The notes: generated by a model not told the origin, from the letters alone. A stretch of DNA of 64,000 nt from JBOEGW01 sp050633625 (GCA_050633625.1 JBOEGW010000006.1:248001-312000), one strand, 5' to 3'; counted from the stretch's first letter, positions 8,354 to 17,821 are shown. Numbers and translations are program-made.

Positions 8354-10372
8354 ATGAGCGACCTGAAAAAAGTCGAGATCGACGGCCAAGTGGTCGAAGT
8401 TGATGGCGCAATGACCTTGATCCAGGCATGCGAAGAGGCGGGCGTTGAAGTGCCGCGTTTTTGCTACCACGAACGGTTGAGCATCGCGGGCAACTGCCGG
8501 ATGTGCCTTGTTGAGGTTGTGGGTGGCCCGCCCAAACCGGCGGCGAGCTGCGCGATGCAGGTCAAGGATTTGCGCCCCGGCCCGGAAGGTCAGCCGCCTG
8601 TCGTGAAAACCAACTCGCCCATGGTCAAAAAGGCCCGCGAAGGGGTGATGGAATTCTTGCTCATCAACCATCCGCTGGATTGCCCGATTTGCGATCAGGG
8701 CGGTGAGTGTGATTTGCAGGATCAGGCGATGGCCTATGGTGTTGATTTCTCGCGGTTCCGCGAACCCAAACGCGCCACTGAGGATCTGAATTTGGGGCCG
8801 CTTGTCTCGACCCAGATGACGCGCTGCATTTCTTGCACGCGCTGTGTGCGCTTCACCACCGAGGTCGCTGGTATTCATCAAATGGGCCAGACCGGACGCG
8901 GGGAAGACGCGGAAATCACCAGCTATCTGAACGAAACGCTGGACAGTAACCTGCAAGGCAACATCATTGATTTGTGCCCTGTCGGCGCGCTCACCTCAAA
9001 ACCCTATGCCTTTAGCGCGCGGCCTTGGGAACTGTCCAAGACGGAAACGATCGACGTGATGGACGCGCTTGGCTCGAACATTCGTGTCGACACGAAAGGG
9101 CGCGAAGTCATGCGCATCCTGCCGCGCAACCATGATGGCGTAAACGAAGAATGGCTTGCCGATAAATCGCGCTTTGTCTGGGATGGGCTGAAACGGCAAC
9201 GTCTTGACCAACCCTATGTGCGCGAAGGCGGCAAATTGCGCCCGGCCACTTGGCCAGAGGCGCTGAGCAAGGCCGCGGCCGCGATCACGGGCGCCACGAA
9301 GCTTGCCGGGTTGGTCGGGGATCTGGCTTCAACGGAGGCGGCGTTCTCGCTCAAAACCCTTATTGAAGGGCAGGGCGGTGTTGTTGAAAGCCGGGTTGAT
9401 GGGGCGAAATTGCCTGCCGGCAATCGTTCGGGCTACGTTGGTACAGCGACGATTGAGGACATTGATGACGCGCAGATGATCCAACTCATCGGCACAAACC
9501 CCCGCGTTGAAGCCCCTGTGCTGAATGCGCGTTTGCGCAAGGCTTGGATCAATGGCGCGAATATTGGTCTTGTAGGCGAAGAGGTCGATCTGACATATGA
9601 CTACGCCTATGTGGGCGGGGACCGTGCGGCTTTGGAGGCTTTGCTCGCCAAGAAATTCGGCCCTGTCAAGGACATGAAGTCGATCATCATTGTTGGCCAA
9701 GGGGCGATCAATGAGGCGGATGGCGAGGCGGTTCTGGCGGCGGCGATGAAGCTTGCCGAGCTGACAAATTCCAAGTTCATGGTGCTGCATACGGCGGCGG
9801 GCCGGGTTGGCGCGATGGATGTGGGGGCCACTTGCGAGGGCGGCCTGAAGGCGGCGACCTCCGAGGCGGATGTGATCTATAACATGGGTGCGGATGAGGT
9901 GGACATCGCTGCGGGCGCGACAGTGATTTACCAAGGCTCGCATGGTGATCGTGGGGCGCATCGTGCCGACATCATCCTGCCGGGCGCGGCCTACACCGAG
10001 GAAAGCGGGCTGTTCGTCAATACCGAAGGGCGGCCTCAGTTGGCGCTGCGCGCGGCGTTCCCTCCGGGCGAGGCCAAGGAAAACTGGGCAATTTTGCGCG
10101 CTTTGTCTGCGGAAATGAATGCGGTTTTGCCATGGGACAGCCAAGCGGCTCTGCGCCGGGCCATGATCGACGCTGTGCCGCATTTGGGCAAGGTTGACGC
10201 GCTGCCGGAAAATGACTGGCAACCGCTGGCAACCGGCACGCTTGGCAAGGCGTCTTTCCGGGGGGCGATCACGGATCACTTCCTGACGAACCCGATTGCG
10301 CGCGCAAGCAACACGATGGGGGAATTGGCGGCGCAAGCCAAAGCGCGCCTCACGCAGGTGGCGGCTGAATGA
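8354..10372 (+). CDS. nuoG: NADH-quinone oxidoreductase subunit G
   Basis: The 75-kDa-type subunit (672 aa) that passes electrons through several iron-sulfur clusters. The N-terminal [2Fe-2S] ferredoxin domain has CYHERLSIAGNCRMC and the later ASCAMQV. The His/Cys-ligated [4Fe-4S] site is in CPICDQGGECDLQDQ. A further [4Fe-4S] set is CISCTRCVRF with CPVGALTSKP. The rest is a molybdopterin-oxidoreductase-like region that carries no cofactor in this family. AAGGTTTGAC precedes ATG 8354. The stop overlaps the next gene by 4 bases. Confidence 0.97.
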   Translation: MSDLKKVEIDGQVVEVDGAMTLIQACEEAGVEVPRFCYHERLSIAGNCRMCLVEVVGGPPKPAASCAMQVKDLRPGPEGQPPVVKTNSPMVKKAREGVMEFLLINHPLDCPICDQGGECDLQDQAMAYGVDFSRFREPKRATEDLNLGPLVSTQMTRCISCTRCVRFTTEVAGIHQMGQTGRGEDAEITSYLNETLDSNLQGNIIDLCPVGALTSKPYAFSARPWELSKTETIDVMDALGSNIRVDTKGREVMRILPRNHDGVNEEWLADKSRFVWDGLKRQRLDQPYVREGGKLRPATWPEALSKAAAAITGATKLAGLVGDLASTEAAFSLKTLIEGQGGVVESRVDGAKLPAGNRSGYVGTATIEDIDDAQMIQLIGTNPRVEAPVLNARLRKAWINGANIGLVGEEVDLTYDYAYVGGDRAALEALLAKKFGPVKDMKSIIIVGQGAINEADGEAVLAAAMKLAELTNSKFMVLHTAAGRVGAMDVGATCEGGLKAATSEADVIYNMGADEVDIAAGATVIYQGSHGDRGAHRADIILPGAAYTEESGLFVNTEGRPQLALRAAFPPGEAKENWAILRALSAEMNAVLPWDSQAALRRAMIDAVPHLGKVDALPENDWQPLATGTLGKASFRGAITDHFLTNPIARASNTMGELAAQAKARLTQVAAE

Positions 10373-10797
10373 TGCGAACCGCTCGTCATACGGCTCTTGG
10401 CGCTTTGATGCTCACCGTTGCCGGTGGGCTGATGGGCTGTGAAGAGCAGCAGGGCGAAGACGTGACGCGAGCGGAAATGCCTTTTACTCCCAAGTACTTG
10501 GGCGTAGAGACACAGTTGTTAGACAATGATTTGGTGACGTTCAAGGTGCGCATGACCGGCGCGCGCGACAATTTGGATGTGGCGGCTTACGGCGAATGTG
10601 CCGCGTCGCAATATGCGCTTATTCGCGGTTGGGGATTTGCCCGCCATGTGCGCACCAAAGTAGACGAAACGAGCGGCGGCGTATGGGAAGGGGATGCAAC
10701 ATATGTCATCTCTGATGCGCTGCCAGAGGGGCTGAAAACCATCGATGCGGAAGTGTCGGTTTCAGCCTGTAACGAAAACGGAATTCCGACGATCTAA
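10369..10797 (+). CDS. small predicted lipoprotein between nuoG and nuoH
   Basis: 142 aa with a positively charged N-terminus, a hydrophobic core and the lipobox LMGC, giving a lipidated Cys24. The mature part is hydrophilic with likely beta strands and two more cysteines (in YGECAAS and VSACNEN) that could form a disulfide. The start overlaps nuoG as ATGA, and nuoH begins 12 bases after its stop. I do not recognise a family. The context suggests an envelope protein made with complex I; its function is unknown. Confidence 0.75.
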   Translation: MMRTARHTALGALMLTVAGGLMGCEEQQGEDVTRAEMPFTPKYLGVETQLLDNDLVTFKVRMTGARDNLDVAAYGECAASQYALIRGWGFARHVRTKVDETSGGVWEGDATYVISDALPEGLKTIDAEVSVSACNENGIPTI

Positions 10798-10809
10798 GGC
10801 CAATGCACC

Positions 10810-11847
10810 ATGATTGAATTCTTCACGACGACAAACCTAGGGATTGCCTTGACGATTTTGGGGCAAGTGCTCCTGATTGTGGTGCCGCTTTTGGTGGCGC
10901 TGGCGTTCCTTATGTATGCGGACCGCAAAATCTGGGCGGCTGTGCAAATGCGCAAAGGGCCAAATGTGGTTGGTGCGTTCGGGTTGCTGCAATCCTTTGC
11001 GGATTTCCTGAAATATATCGTCAAGGAAATCGTGGTGCCTGCGGGCGCGGATAAATTCGTGTTTTTCCTCGCGCCGGTGATTTCGCTCTCTCTTGCTTTG
11101 GTGGCCTGGGCGGTGATCCCCTTCAATGATGGCTGGGTTCTGGCCGATATCAACGTGGCGATCTTGTTCGTTTTCGCGGTGTCCTCACTTGAGGTTTACG
11201 GCGTGATTATGGGCGGTTGGGCCTCGAACTCGAAATATCCCTTCCTTGGGTCTTTGCGCTCTGCGGCGCAGATGATTTCCTATGAGGTCTCGATTGGTTT
11301 GATCATTATTGGTGTGATCATCACCACCGGGTCGATGAACTTTGGCGAAATCGTGCGCGCGCAAGACGGTGCCGGGCTGTTGTCTTGGTATTGGTTGCCG
11401 CATTTCCCGATGGTCTTTTTGTTCATCATCTCGGCTCTGGCGGAAACAAACCGCCCGCCCTTTGACCTTCCTGAAGCGGAATCTGAATTGGTGGCGGGCT
11501 ATCAGGTTGAGTATTCGTCGACGCCGTTCTTGTTGTTCATGATCGGTGAACTCGTGGCTGTGGTTTTGATGACCGCGTTGATTTCGATCCTGTTTTTTGG
11601 CGGCTGGTTGTCCCCGATTGAAGGTTTGCCAGATGGCATCCTGTGGTTGGTGGCCAAAATGCTGTTCTTCTTCTTCATCTTCGCAATGGTGAAGGCGATC
11701 ACCCCGCGTTACCGCTACGACCAATTGATGCGCATTGGCTGGAAATTCTTCCTGCCCATGTCGCTGATCTGGGTCGTTTTGGTGGCTTTCTTTGCACAAT
11801 ATGACGCGTTCTGGGGAACCTACGCACGCTGGACCGTTGGAGGCTGA
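10810..11847 (+). CDS. nuoH: NADH-quinone oxidoreductase subunit H
   Basis: A membrane subunit (345 aa, about eight helices) that forms much of the quinone chamber and links the two arms. Typical pieces are MYADRKIWAAVQMRKGPN near residue 35, the AETNRPPFDLPEAESELVAGY loop near residue 220, and RYRYDQLMRIGWK near the end. The charged residues of that loop are conserved across the family. It follows the inserted lipoprotein gene and is 3 bases from nuoI. Confidence 0.97.
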   Translation: MIEFFTTTNLGIALTILGQVLLIVVPLLVALAFLMYADRKIWAAVQMRKGPNVVGAFGLLQSFADFLKYIVKEIVVPAGADKFVFFLAPVISLSLALVAWAVIPFNDGWVLADINVAILFVFAVSSLEVYGVIMGGWASNSKYPFLGSLRSAAQMISYEVSIGLIIIGVIITTGSMNFGEIVRAQDGAGLLSWYWLPHFPMVFLFIISALAETNRPPFDLPEAESELVAGYQVEYSSTPFLLFMIGELVAVVLMTALISILFFGGWLSPIEGLPDGILWLVAKMLFFFFIFAMVKAITPRYRYDQLMRIGWKFFLPMSLIWVVLVAFFAQYDAFWGTYARWTVGG

Positions 11848-11850
11848 CCC

Positions 11851-12342
11851 ATGGCGATTGATTATACCCGCACTGTAAAATACTTCTTGATGTCGGATTG
11901 GATCAAAGGCTTTCAGCTTGGTCTGAAGTACTTTTTCGCGCCAAAAGCGACGATCAACTACCCGCATGAAAAGGGGCCATTGTCCCCGCGTTTTCGCGGT
12001 GAGCACGCGCTGCGCCGCTACCCGAACGGTGAGGAACGCTGCATTGCCTGTAAGCTTTGTGAGGCGATTTGCCCGGCTCAGGCGATCACAATCGACGCGG
12101 AGCCGCGCGATGACGGCTCGCGCCGCACCACGCGCTATGACATTGACATGACGAAGTGCATTTACTGTGGGTTTTGTCAGGAGGCCTGTCCGGTGGATGC
12201 GATCGTCGAGGGGCCAAACTTTGAGTACGCCACCGAGACCCGTGAAGAGCTGTTTTATGACAAAGACAAGCTGCTGGCCAACGGCGAACGCTGGGAAGCC
12301 GAAATCGCGCGCAACCTCGAATTGGATGCGCCGTACCGATGA
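11851..12342 (+). CDS. nuoI: NADH-quinone oxidoreductase subunit I
   Basis: The 8Fe ferredoxin-type subunit (163 aa) that carries clusters N6a and N6b. Two complete motifs are visible, CIACKLCEAICP and CIYCGFCQEACP, each with a downstream Cys-Pro. The amphipathic N-terminal helix is typical of the alphaproteobacterial type. The stop overlaps the following carboxymuconolactone-decarboxylase-like gene by 4 bases (ATGA). Confidence 0.97.
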   Translation: MAIDYTRTVKYFLMSDWIKGFQLGLKYFFAPKATINYPHEKGPLSPRFRGEHALRRYPNGEERCIACKLCEAICPAQAITIDAEPRDDGSRRTTRYDIDMTKCIYCGFCQEACPVDAIVEGPNFEYATETREELFYDKDKLLANGERWEAEIARNLELDAPYR

Positions 12343-12737
12343 GCGACACCACCGTCCATACGGATGCCTACACCAAGGGCAAAGCCTATACCGAGGCGAC
12401 AAACCCCGGTATGGAAGCGGCTTTGCACGCGAAATATGACGGGCTTTTGCCCGGTCTCTCGCGCGACTTGGTGGAGCTGAACGGGCGGATTTATCCGCGC
12501 GGTGTTTTGGACGAGAAAACCCGTGAATTGCTTACGATTGCGGCCTTGACGGCGCAGGGCGGTCAGACCAAACCACAGCTCAAAATCCACGTCGCGGCCG
12601 CGCGCAAACTTGGGGTGCGCCGCGAGGAAGTGGCTGAGGCGATTTATCAAATGGCGACCTACGGCGGCATGCCTGCGATGTTTAACGCGCTGAACGCGGC
12701 GATTGAGGTGTTTGATGCGGAGGAGGCGCAGGGATGA
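12339..12737 (+). CDS. carboxymuconolactone decarboxylase family protein, copy 1
   Basis: 132 aa, all-helical by pattern. The CMD core includes DEKTRELLTIAAL and the later VAEAIYQMATYGGMPAMFNAL. There is no cysteine in the protein, so the CxxC redox site of AhpD-type members is missing, and a peroxidase role is unlikely. It overlaps nuoI and the second CMD gene by 4 bases each. The substrate is unknown. The shared position in the operon suggests a job tied to respiration or quinone chemistry, but that is inference. Confidence 0.85.
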   Translation: MSDTTVHTDAYTKGKAYTEATNPGMEAALHAKYDGLLPGLSRDLVELNGRIYPRGVLDEKTRELLTIAALTAQGGQTKPQLKIHVAAARKLGVRREEVAEAIYQMATYGGMPAMFNALNAAIEVFDAEEAQG

Positions 12738-13147
12738 GCGACTTCACAAAAACATACGCACAAATGCTTGAGCAGGCCGCGGCGATGCTCAAAAACGTGA
12801 ATCCCGTGCTGGAACAGTTTCAGCCTGAAGGGTTTGACAAACTTTGGCCAACGATGCCTGCGGATTGGATGGAAAGCCTGTTTGGCAATGCGTTCAACAA
12901 GGATGGGCTGGACGCGAAGACGCGGCTTTTGGTGACGCTTGGCGGGCTTGTGGTCGTTGGCGCGTCGGCCGAGCCGCAAATCAAGACAACCGTGCGCCAC
13001 CTGCTTGAGGCGGGAGCGACACAAAAAGAGATCGCGGAAGTGATTTACCAGATGTCGATGCTGGGAGGCCTTCCGGCCATGAACCGGGCGCTGACGCTTG
13101 CTTATAGCGTTTTTGCCGAAACTGACGATGAGGAGACGGGCGCATGA
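12734..13147 (+). CDS. carboxymuconolactone decarboxylase family protein, copy 2
   Basis: A 137-aa paralogue of the preceding protein. The shared core is LDAKTRLLVTLGGL and AEVIYQMSMLGGLPAMNRAL. The N-terminal third differs from copy 1 and includes a hydrophobic Trp/Pro-rich stretch. It too has no cysteine. The two could form a hetero-oligomer, since CMD proteins are usually trimers or hexamers. It overlaps copy 1 and nuoJ by 4 bases each, so nuoI to nuoJ forms a continuous coupled chain. Confidence 0.85.
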   Translation: MSDFTKTYAQMLEQAAAMLKNVNPVLEQFQPEGFDKLWPTMPADWMESLFGNAFNKDGLDAKTRLLVTLGGLVVVGASAEPQIKTTVRHLLEAGATQKEIAEVIYQMSMLGGLPAMNRALTLAYSVFAETDDEETGA

Positions 13148-13752
13148 GCGTTGTCGATTTCGCATTCTATTGCTTCGCACTTACCACTGTTGTGGGGGGG
13201 CTGTTCACCGTTTTGGCGCGCAACCCGGTCCATTCGGTTCTGTGGTTGATCAGCGCTTTTGTTGGGGCGACGGGCCTGTTTATTTTGCTGGGGGCCGAGT
13301 TCCTGGCGATGCTTTTGATGATCGTCTATGTGGGCGCGGTGGCGGTTTTGTTCCTCTTCGTCGTGATGATGTTGGACGTTGATTTTGCTGAGTTAAAGGC
13401 GGGCATGGCCAAGTATTTGCCACTCGCGCTTTTGATCGGTGTCGTTCTGATCATGCAGCTTGGCCTCGTGTTTGGCAGCTGGCAATTCGCGGATGGTGCG
13501 CAGGAGGCCTTGGCGGCGGCGACACCTGAGGGCGTGGACAACACGACAGCGCTGGGGCTGTTGATTTATGACGACTACATCTTGTTGTTCCAATTGGCCG
13601 GTTTGATCCTGTTTGTTGCGATGATCGGCGCGATTGTCTTGACGCTGCGCCATCGCAAAAACGTCAAACGCCAAGACGTGTTCGCACAAATGCACCGTGA
13701 TCCGGCGCAGGCACTGGAGATGATCGACGTGAAACCGGGGCAGGGGCTTTAA
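13144..13752 (+). CDS. nuoJ: NADH-quinone oxidoreductase subunit J
   Basis: A membrane subunit (202 aa) with five hydrophobic helices. It contains the bulged third helix around MLLMIVYVGAVAVLFLFVVMML, which takes part in coupling quinone reduction to proton transfer. The region before the last helix is IYDDYILLFQLAGLILFVAMIGA. The start overlaps the second CMD gene as ATGA. An 83-base gap without visible features separates it from nuoK. Confidence 0.95.
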   Translation: MSVVDFAFYCFALTTVVGGLFTVLARNPVHSVLWLISAFVGATGLFILLGAEFLAMLLMIVYVGAVAVLFLFVVMMLDVDFAELKAGMAKYLPLALLIGVVLIMQLGLVFGSWQFADGAQEALAAATPEGVDNTTALGLLIYDDYILLFQLAGLILFVAMIGAIVLTLRHRKNVKRQDVFAQMHRDPAQALEMIDVKPGQGL

Positions 13753-13835
13753 CGCCTGCCCAAGACGAAATTTGCCGCGCCAAACGTGGTGCGGGACTGC
13801 AATGACTAAAGCGGGCAGAGGCCCAGAGGGACAAC

Positions 13836-14141
13836 ATGGTTGGACTTGAACATTACCTGAGCGTGGCGGCGGCACTCTTCGTCATTGGCATCTTTGGGCT
13901 CTTTTTGAACCGCAAGAACGTGATCATTTTGCTCATGTCGATCGAGCTGATGTTGTTGGCCGTGAACATCAACTTGGTGGCGTTCTCGTCCTACCTTGGG
14001 GATATGGTCGGGCAGGTGTTTACGCTCTTTGTCCTGACTGTGGCGGCGGCTGAGGCGGCGATTGGCCTTGCAATCCTTGTGAGTTTCTTCCGAAACCGTG
14101 GCACCATCGCGGTCGAAGATGTCAACGTGATGAAAGGCTAA
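13836..14141 (+). CDS. nuoK: NADH-quinone oxidoreductase subunit K
   Basis: An MrpC-like small membrane subunit (101 aa, standard length) with three helices. The conserved membrane glutamates of the proton path are in MSIELMLLAVN (helix 2) and VAAAEAAIGLA (helix 3). AGAGGGAC precedes the ATG. It is 4 bases from nuoL. Confidence 0.97.
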   Translation: MVGLEHYLSVAAALFVIGIFGLFLNRKNVIILLMSIELMLLAVNINLVAFSSYLGDMVGQVFTLFVLTVAAAEAAIGLAILVSFFRNRGTIAVEDVNVMKG

Positions 14142-14145
14142 GGGC

Positions 14146-16251
14146 ATGACAACGATTATCCTTTTTGCGCCGCTGATTGGCGCGCTCATCGCGGGGTTCG
14201 GCCATCGGATCATTGGCGACAAGGGCGCTCAGGTGTTGACCACGGCGTTGTTGTTCTTGGCGGCGGTGCTTTCGTGGATCGTATTCTTGACACTAGACCC
14301 CTCACACCCGCAGCAAATTTCCCTGCTGACCTGGGTTGAGAGTGGTTCGCTCAGCACGGATTGGTCGATCCGCTTGGATCGTTTGACGGCAATCATGTTG
14401 ATCGTTGTCACTACAGTTTCGTCGCTCGTGCACCTCTATTCCATGGGCTACATGGCGCATGACCCTGAGTTTGAAGGTGTGTCCTATCGCCCGCGGTTCT
14501 TTGCGTATCTGAGCTTCTTTACCTTCGCGATGTTGATGCTCGTGACCTCTGACAACCTGTTGCAAATGTTCTTTGGCTGGGAAGGCGTGGGCGTTGCGTC
14601 CTATCTTCTCATCGGGTTTTACTACAAAAAACCATCCGCGGGTGCGGCTGCGATGAAGGCTTTCATCGTCAACCGGGTTGGGGATTTCGGCTTTGCGCTT
14701 GGGATCTTTGGCATTTTCATGCTGACTGACAGTATCGCTTTTGACGATGTGTTTGCCGCCGTGCCACGGTTGGCAGAGACCGATATTCACTTCTTGTGGC
14801 GCGATTGGAACGCGGCCAACCTCTTGGCGTTCTTGCTGTTTATTGGCGCTATGGGGAAATCGGCGCAATTGTTCTTGCACACTTGGTTGCCGGACGCGAT
14901 GGAAGGCCCCACGCCTGTGTCCGCCTTGATCCACGCCGCGACCATGGTGACGGCCGGGGTTTTCCTTGTGTGCCGCATGTCGCCTCTGTTTGAATATGCG
15001 CCTGATACGCAAGCGTTTATTGTCACCATCGGTGCGCTGACGGCCTTTGTGGCGGCGACGATTGGCCTTGTGCAAAACGATATCAAACGGGTCATCGCCT
15101 ATTCGACCATGTCGCAACTGGGCTATATGTTCGTGGCGGCGGGTGTTGGGGTCTATTCGGTGGCGATGTTCCACCTTCTGACCCACGCCTTCTTTAAGGC
15201 GATGTTGTTCCTTGGGGCCGGGTCGGTCATTCACGGGATGCATCATGAGCAAGACATGCGCAATTATGGTGGCCTGCGCAAAAAGCAACCGCTCACGTTC
15301 TGGGCGATGATGATCGGCACGCTGGCGATCACAGGGGTTGGTATTCCGCTCACGACGATTGGCTTTGCGGGCTTCTTATCCAAGGATGCGATCATCGAGA
15401 GCGCCTTTGCGGGCACCAATGGGGGCATGGCGTTTTGGCTTCTGGTCATCGCGGCTTTGTTCACAAGCTTCTATAGCTGGCGTTTGATGTTCCTCACCTT
15501 CTACGGCAAGCCGCGCGGCGACAAGCACACACATGAGCACTGTCACGAAAGCCCGGCGGTTATGACGGTGCCGCTTGGCGTGTTGGCGGTGGGCGCGATC
15601 TTCTCTGGGATGGTGTTTTATGGGCCGTTCTTTGGGGATCATGACAAGCTCAACAGCTTCTTTGGCATTCCCGCGCATCACACCGAAGTTGTTGGCTCGC
15701 ACAGTGACGAGGGGGAGGCCCACGGCGATACATCCCACGGCGATACATCCCATGGGGAAAGCGACGATCACGGGGCAGCGGAGGCGCATAGCGCCGTTGT
15801 TGAAGGCGCGATCTATATGGCCCCAGACAACACAGTGATTGATGATGCGCACCACGCACCCAAATGGGTGAAAATCTCGCCCTTTATCGCCATGTTGATT
15901 GGGTTCTTCACGGCGTTTTGGTTCTATATCGTCAATCCGGCCCTGCCCAAAAAACTGGCCGAGGACCAACCCGTGCTGCACAAGTTCTTGCTCAACAAAT
16001 GGTATTTTGATGAGATCTATGACGTGCTGTTCGTGACCCCGGCGAAAGCCATTGGCCGCTTCTTGTGGAAACGCGGCGATGGGTCGGTAATAGACGGCAC
16101 AATCAACGGTATCGCAATGGGCATTGTGCCTTGGTTCACGCGCCTTGCTGGGCGCTGGCAATCGGGCTTTGTGTTCACTTATGCCTTCGCAATGGTGCTG
16201 GGGATCGTCGGGTTCATTACCCTCATGACCCTCTTTAGCAGCGCGCAATAA
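14146..16251 (+). CDS. nuoL: NADH-quinone oxidoreductase subunit L
   Basis: The distal antiporter-like proton-pumping subunit (701 aa). The helix-rich core has FGWEGVGVASYLLIGFYY, the KSAQLFLHTWLPDAMEGPTP region with the pump lysine, and YSTMSQLGYMF. The long lateral helix is expected in the C-terminal 200 residues. Unlike most homologues I recall, the loop at about residues 458-570 is rich in His, Asp and Glu (HTHEHCHES, and HGDTS repeated), as if made to bind metal. It ends 14 bases before nuoM. Confidence 0.97.
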   Translation: MTTIILFAPLIGALIAGFGHRIIGDKGAQVLTTALLFLAAVLSWIVFLTLDPSHPQQISLLTWVESGSLSTDWSIRLDRLTAIMLIVVTTVSSLVHLYSMGYMAHDPEFEGVSYRPRFFAYLSFFTFAMLMLVTSDNLLQMFFGWEGVGVASYLLIGFYYKKPSAGAAAMKAFIVNRVGDFGFALGIFGIFMLTDSIAFDDVFAAVPRLAETDIHFLWRDWNAANLLAFLLFIGAMGKSAQLFLHTWLPDAMEGPTPVSALIHAATMVTAGVFLVCRMSPLFEYAPDTQAFIVTIGALTAFVAATIGLVQNDIKRVIAYSTMSQLGYMFVAAGVGVYSVAMFHLLTHAFFKAMLFLGAGSVIHGMHHEQDMRNYGGLRKKQPLTFWAMMIGTLAITGVGIPLTTIGFAGFLSKDAIIESAFAGTNGGMAFWLLVIAALFTSFYSWRLMFLTFYGKPRGDKHTHEHCHESPAVMTVPLGVLAVGAIFSGMVFYGPFFGDHDKLNSFFGIPAHHTEVVGSHSDEGEAHGDTSHGDTSHGESDDHGAAEAHSAVVEGAIYMAPDNTVIDDAHHAPKWVKISPFIAMLIGFFTAFWFYIVNPALPKKLAEDQPVLHKFLLNKWYFDEIYDVLFVTPAKAIGRFLWKRGDGSVIDGTINGIAMGIVPWFTRLAGRWQSGFVFTYAFAMVLGIVGFITLMTLFSSAQ

Positions 16252-16265
16252 CGGAAAACGAGACA

Positions 16266-17810
16266 ATGGATAATCTTCTTTCGATCATCACTTTTCTGCC
16301 CTTGGTGGCAGCGATCATTCTCGCCGTTTTCCTGCGGGGCGAAGACGCCCATGCGGCGCGCAATGCCAAATGGTTGGCGCTGGCGGCGACGGTGGCGACC
16401 TTCCTGATTTCGCTTGGGGTTTTGTTCGGGTTTGAGCCTGACAACACTGGGTTTCAGATGGTCGAAGAACATGACTGGATCATGGGCTTTACCTACAAAA
16501 TGGGTGTTGACGGGATTTCGGTTCTGTTTGTGATGCTGACCACCTTCTTGATGCCGATCACCATCGCCGCCTGTTGGACGGTTGAGGTGCGGGTCAAAGA
16601 ATACATGATTGCCTTCTTGTTGCTGGAAACGCTGATGCTTGGCGTCTTCATGGCGCTGGACATGGTGCTGTTCTACCTGTTCTTTGAGGCGGGCTTGATC
16701 CCGATGTTCCTCATTATCGGCATCTGGGGCGGCCAAAACCGCATCTACGCCGCGTTCAAGTTCTTCCTCTATACCTTCCTTGGCTCGGTGCTGATGCTGG
16801 TGGCGATGATTTATATGTTCGTCGAAGCGGGGACGACTGACATTCCCACCTTGATGAACCACGCGTTCGGCTCGGAGACATTTTCGCTCTTGGGCATCCA
16901 GATCGTCGGTGGGGCGCAAACCCTGTTGTTCCTTGCGTTTTTCGCGAGCTTCGCTGTCAAAATGCCGATGTGGCCTGTCCATACTTGGCTGCCCGATGCG
17001 CACGTTCAGGCCCCAACGGCGGGGTCGGTGGTGCTGGCGGCCATCCTTCTGAAAATGGGCGGGTATGGCTTTTTGCGCTTTAGCTTGCCGATGTTTCCCG
17101 TGGGCGCAGATCAGCTTGCGACCTTCGTTTTGTGGATTTCGGTCATCGCGATTGTCTACACCTCGCTCGTGGCGCTGGTGCAAGAGGACATGAAAAAGCT
17201 GATCGCATATTCCTCGGTTGCGCATATGGGCTATGTGACGGCGGGGATCTTCTCGCTGAACCAACAAGGGCTTGATGGGGCGATTTTCCAGATGTTGAGC
17301 CACGGGTTCATTTCGGGGGCGCTGTTCTTGTGCGTTGGCGTGATCTACGACCGGATGCACACCCGCGACATCGACGCTTATGGCGGTCTTGTGAACCGGA
17401 TGCCGGCCTATGCGCTCGTGTTCATGTTCTTCACGATGGCCAATGTCGGCTTGCCGGGCACCTCCGGGTTTGTCGGTGAATTCCTGACGCTCGTTGGGAT
17501 GTTCAAAGCCAACACTTGGGTCGCTGCTGTGGCCACATCTGGCGTTATTTTCTCAGCCGCCTATGCGCTTTGGCTCTATCGCCGGGTTGTGTTTGGCGAT
17601 CTGATCAAAGAAAGCCTCAAGTCAATCACCGATATGAACGCGCGCGAAAAATGGATCTTCGCGCCGCTCATCTTCATGACATTGCTGCTCGGCGTTTACC
17701 CAAGCCTTGTGACCGACATCATCGGGCCGAGCGTTGGCGCGCTGCTTGATACCTTCCACGCTGCTGTTCCTGCTGATCTGGCAGAAACCGCCGCAATGAC
17801 TTCGCATTAA
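16266..17810 (+). CDS. nuoM: NADH-quinone oxidoreductase subunit M
   Basis: Antiporter-like proton-pumping subunit (514 aa, about fourteen helices). Typical parts are the early membrane glutamate in FEAGLIPMFLIIGIWGG, the pump lysine in KMPMWPVHTWLPDAHVQAPT, and YSSVAHMGYVTAG. It has no unusual insertions. nuoN follows after 11 bases. Confidence 0.97.
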   Translation: MDNLLSIITFLPLVAAIILAVFLRGEDAHAARNAKWLALAATVATFLISLGVLFGFEPDNTGFQMVEEHDWIMGFTYKMGVDGISVLFVMLTTFLMPITIAACWTVEVRVKEYMIAFLLLETLMLGVFMALDMVLFYLFFEAGLIPMFLIIGIWGGQNRIYAAFKFFLYTFLGSVLMLVAMIYMFVEAGTTDIPTLMNHAFGSETFSLLGIQIVGGAQTLLFLAFFASFAVKMPMWPVHTWLPDAHVQAPTAGSVVLAAILLKMGGYGFLRFSLPMFPVGADQLATFVLWISVIAIVYTSLVALVQEDMKKLIAYSSVAHMGYVTAGIFSLNQQGLDGAIFQMLSHGFISGALFLCVGVIYDRMHTRDIDAYGGLVNRMPAYALVFMFFTMANVGLPGTSGFVGEFLTLVGMFKANTWVAAVATSGVIFSAAYALWLYRRVVFGDLIKESLKSITDMNAREKWIFAPLIFMTLLLGVYPSLVTDIIGPSVGALLDTFHAAVPADLAETAAMTSH

Positions 17811-17821
17811 GGGGACCAGTG

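Noticed and set aside
14302..15288. Minus-strand open frame opposite nuoL
   Set aside because: Shadow of a proven membrane subunit; the protein is His/Arg/Gln-rich without domain signs.
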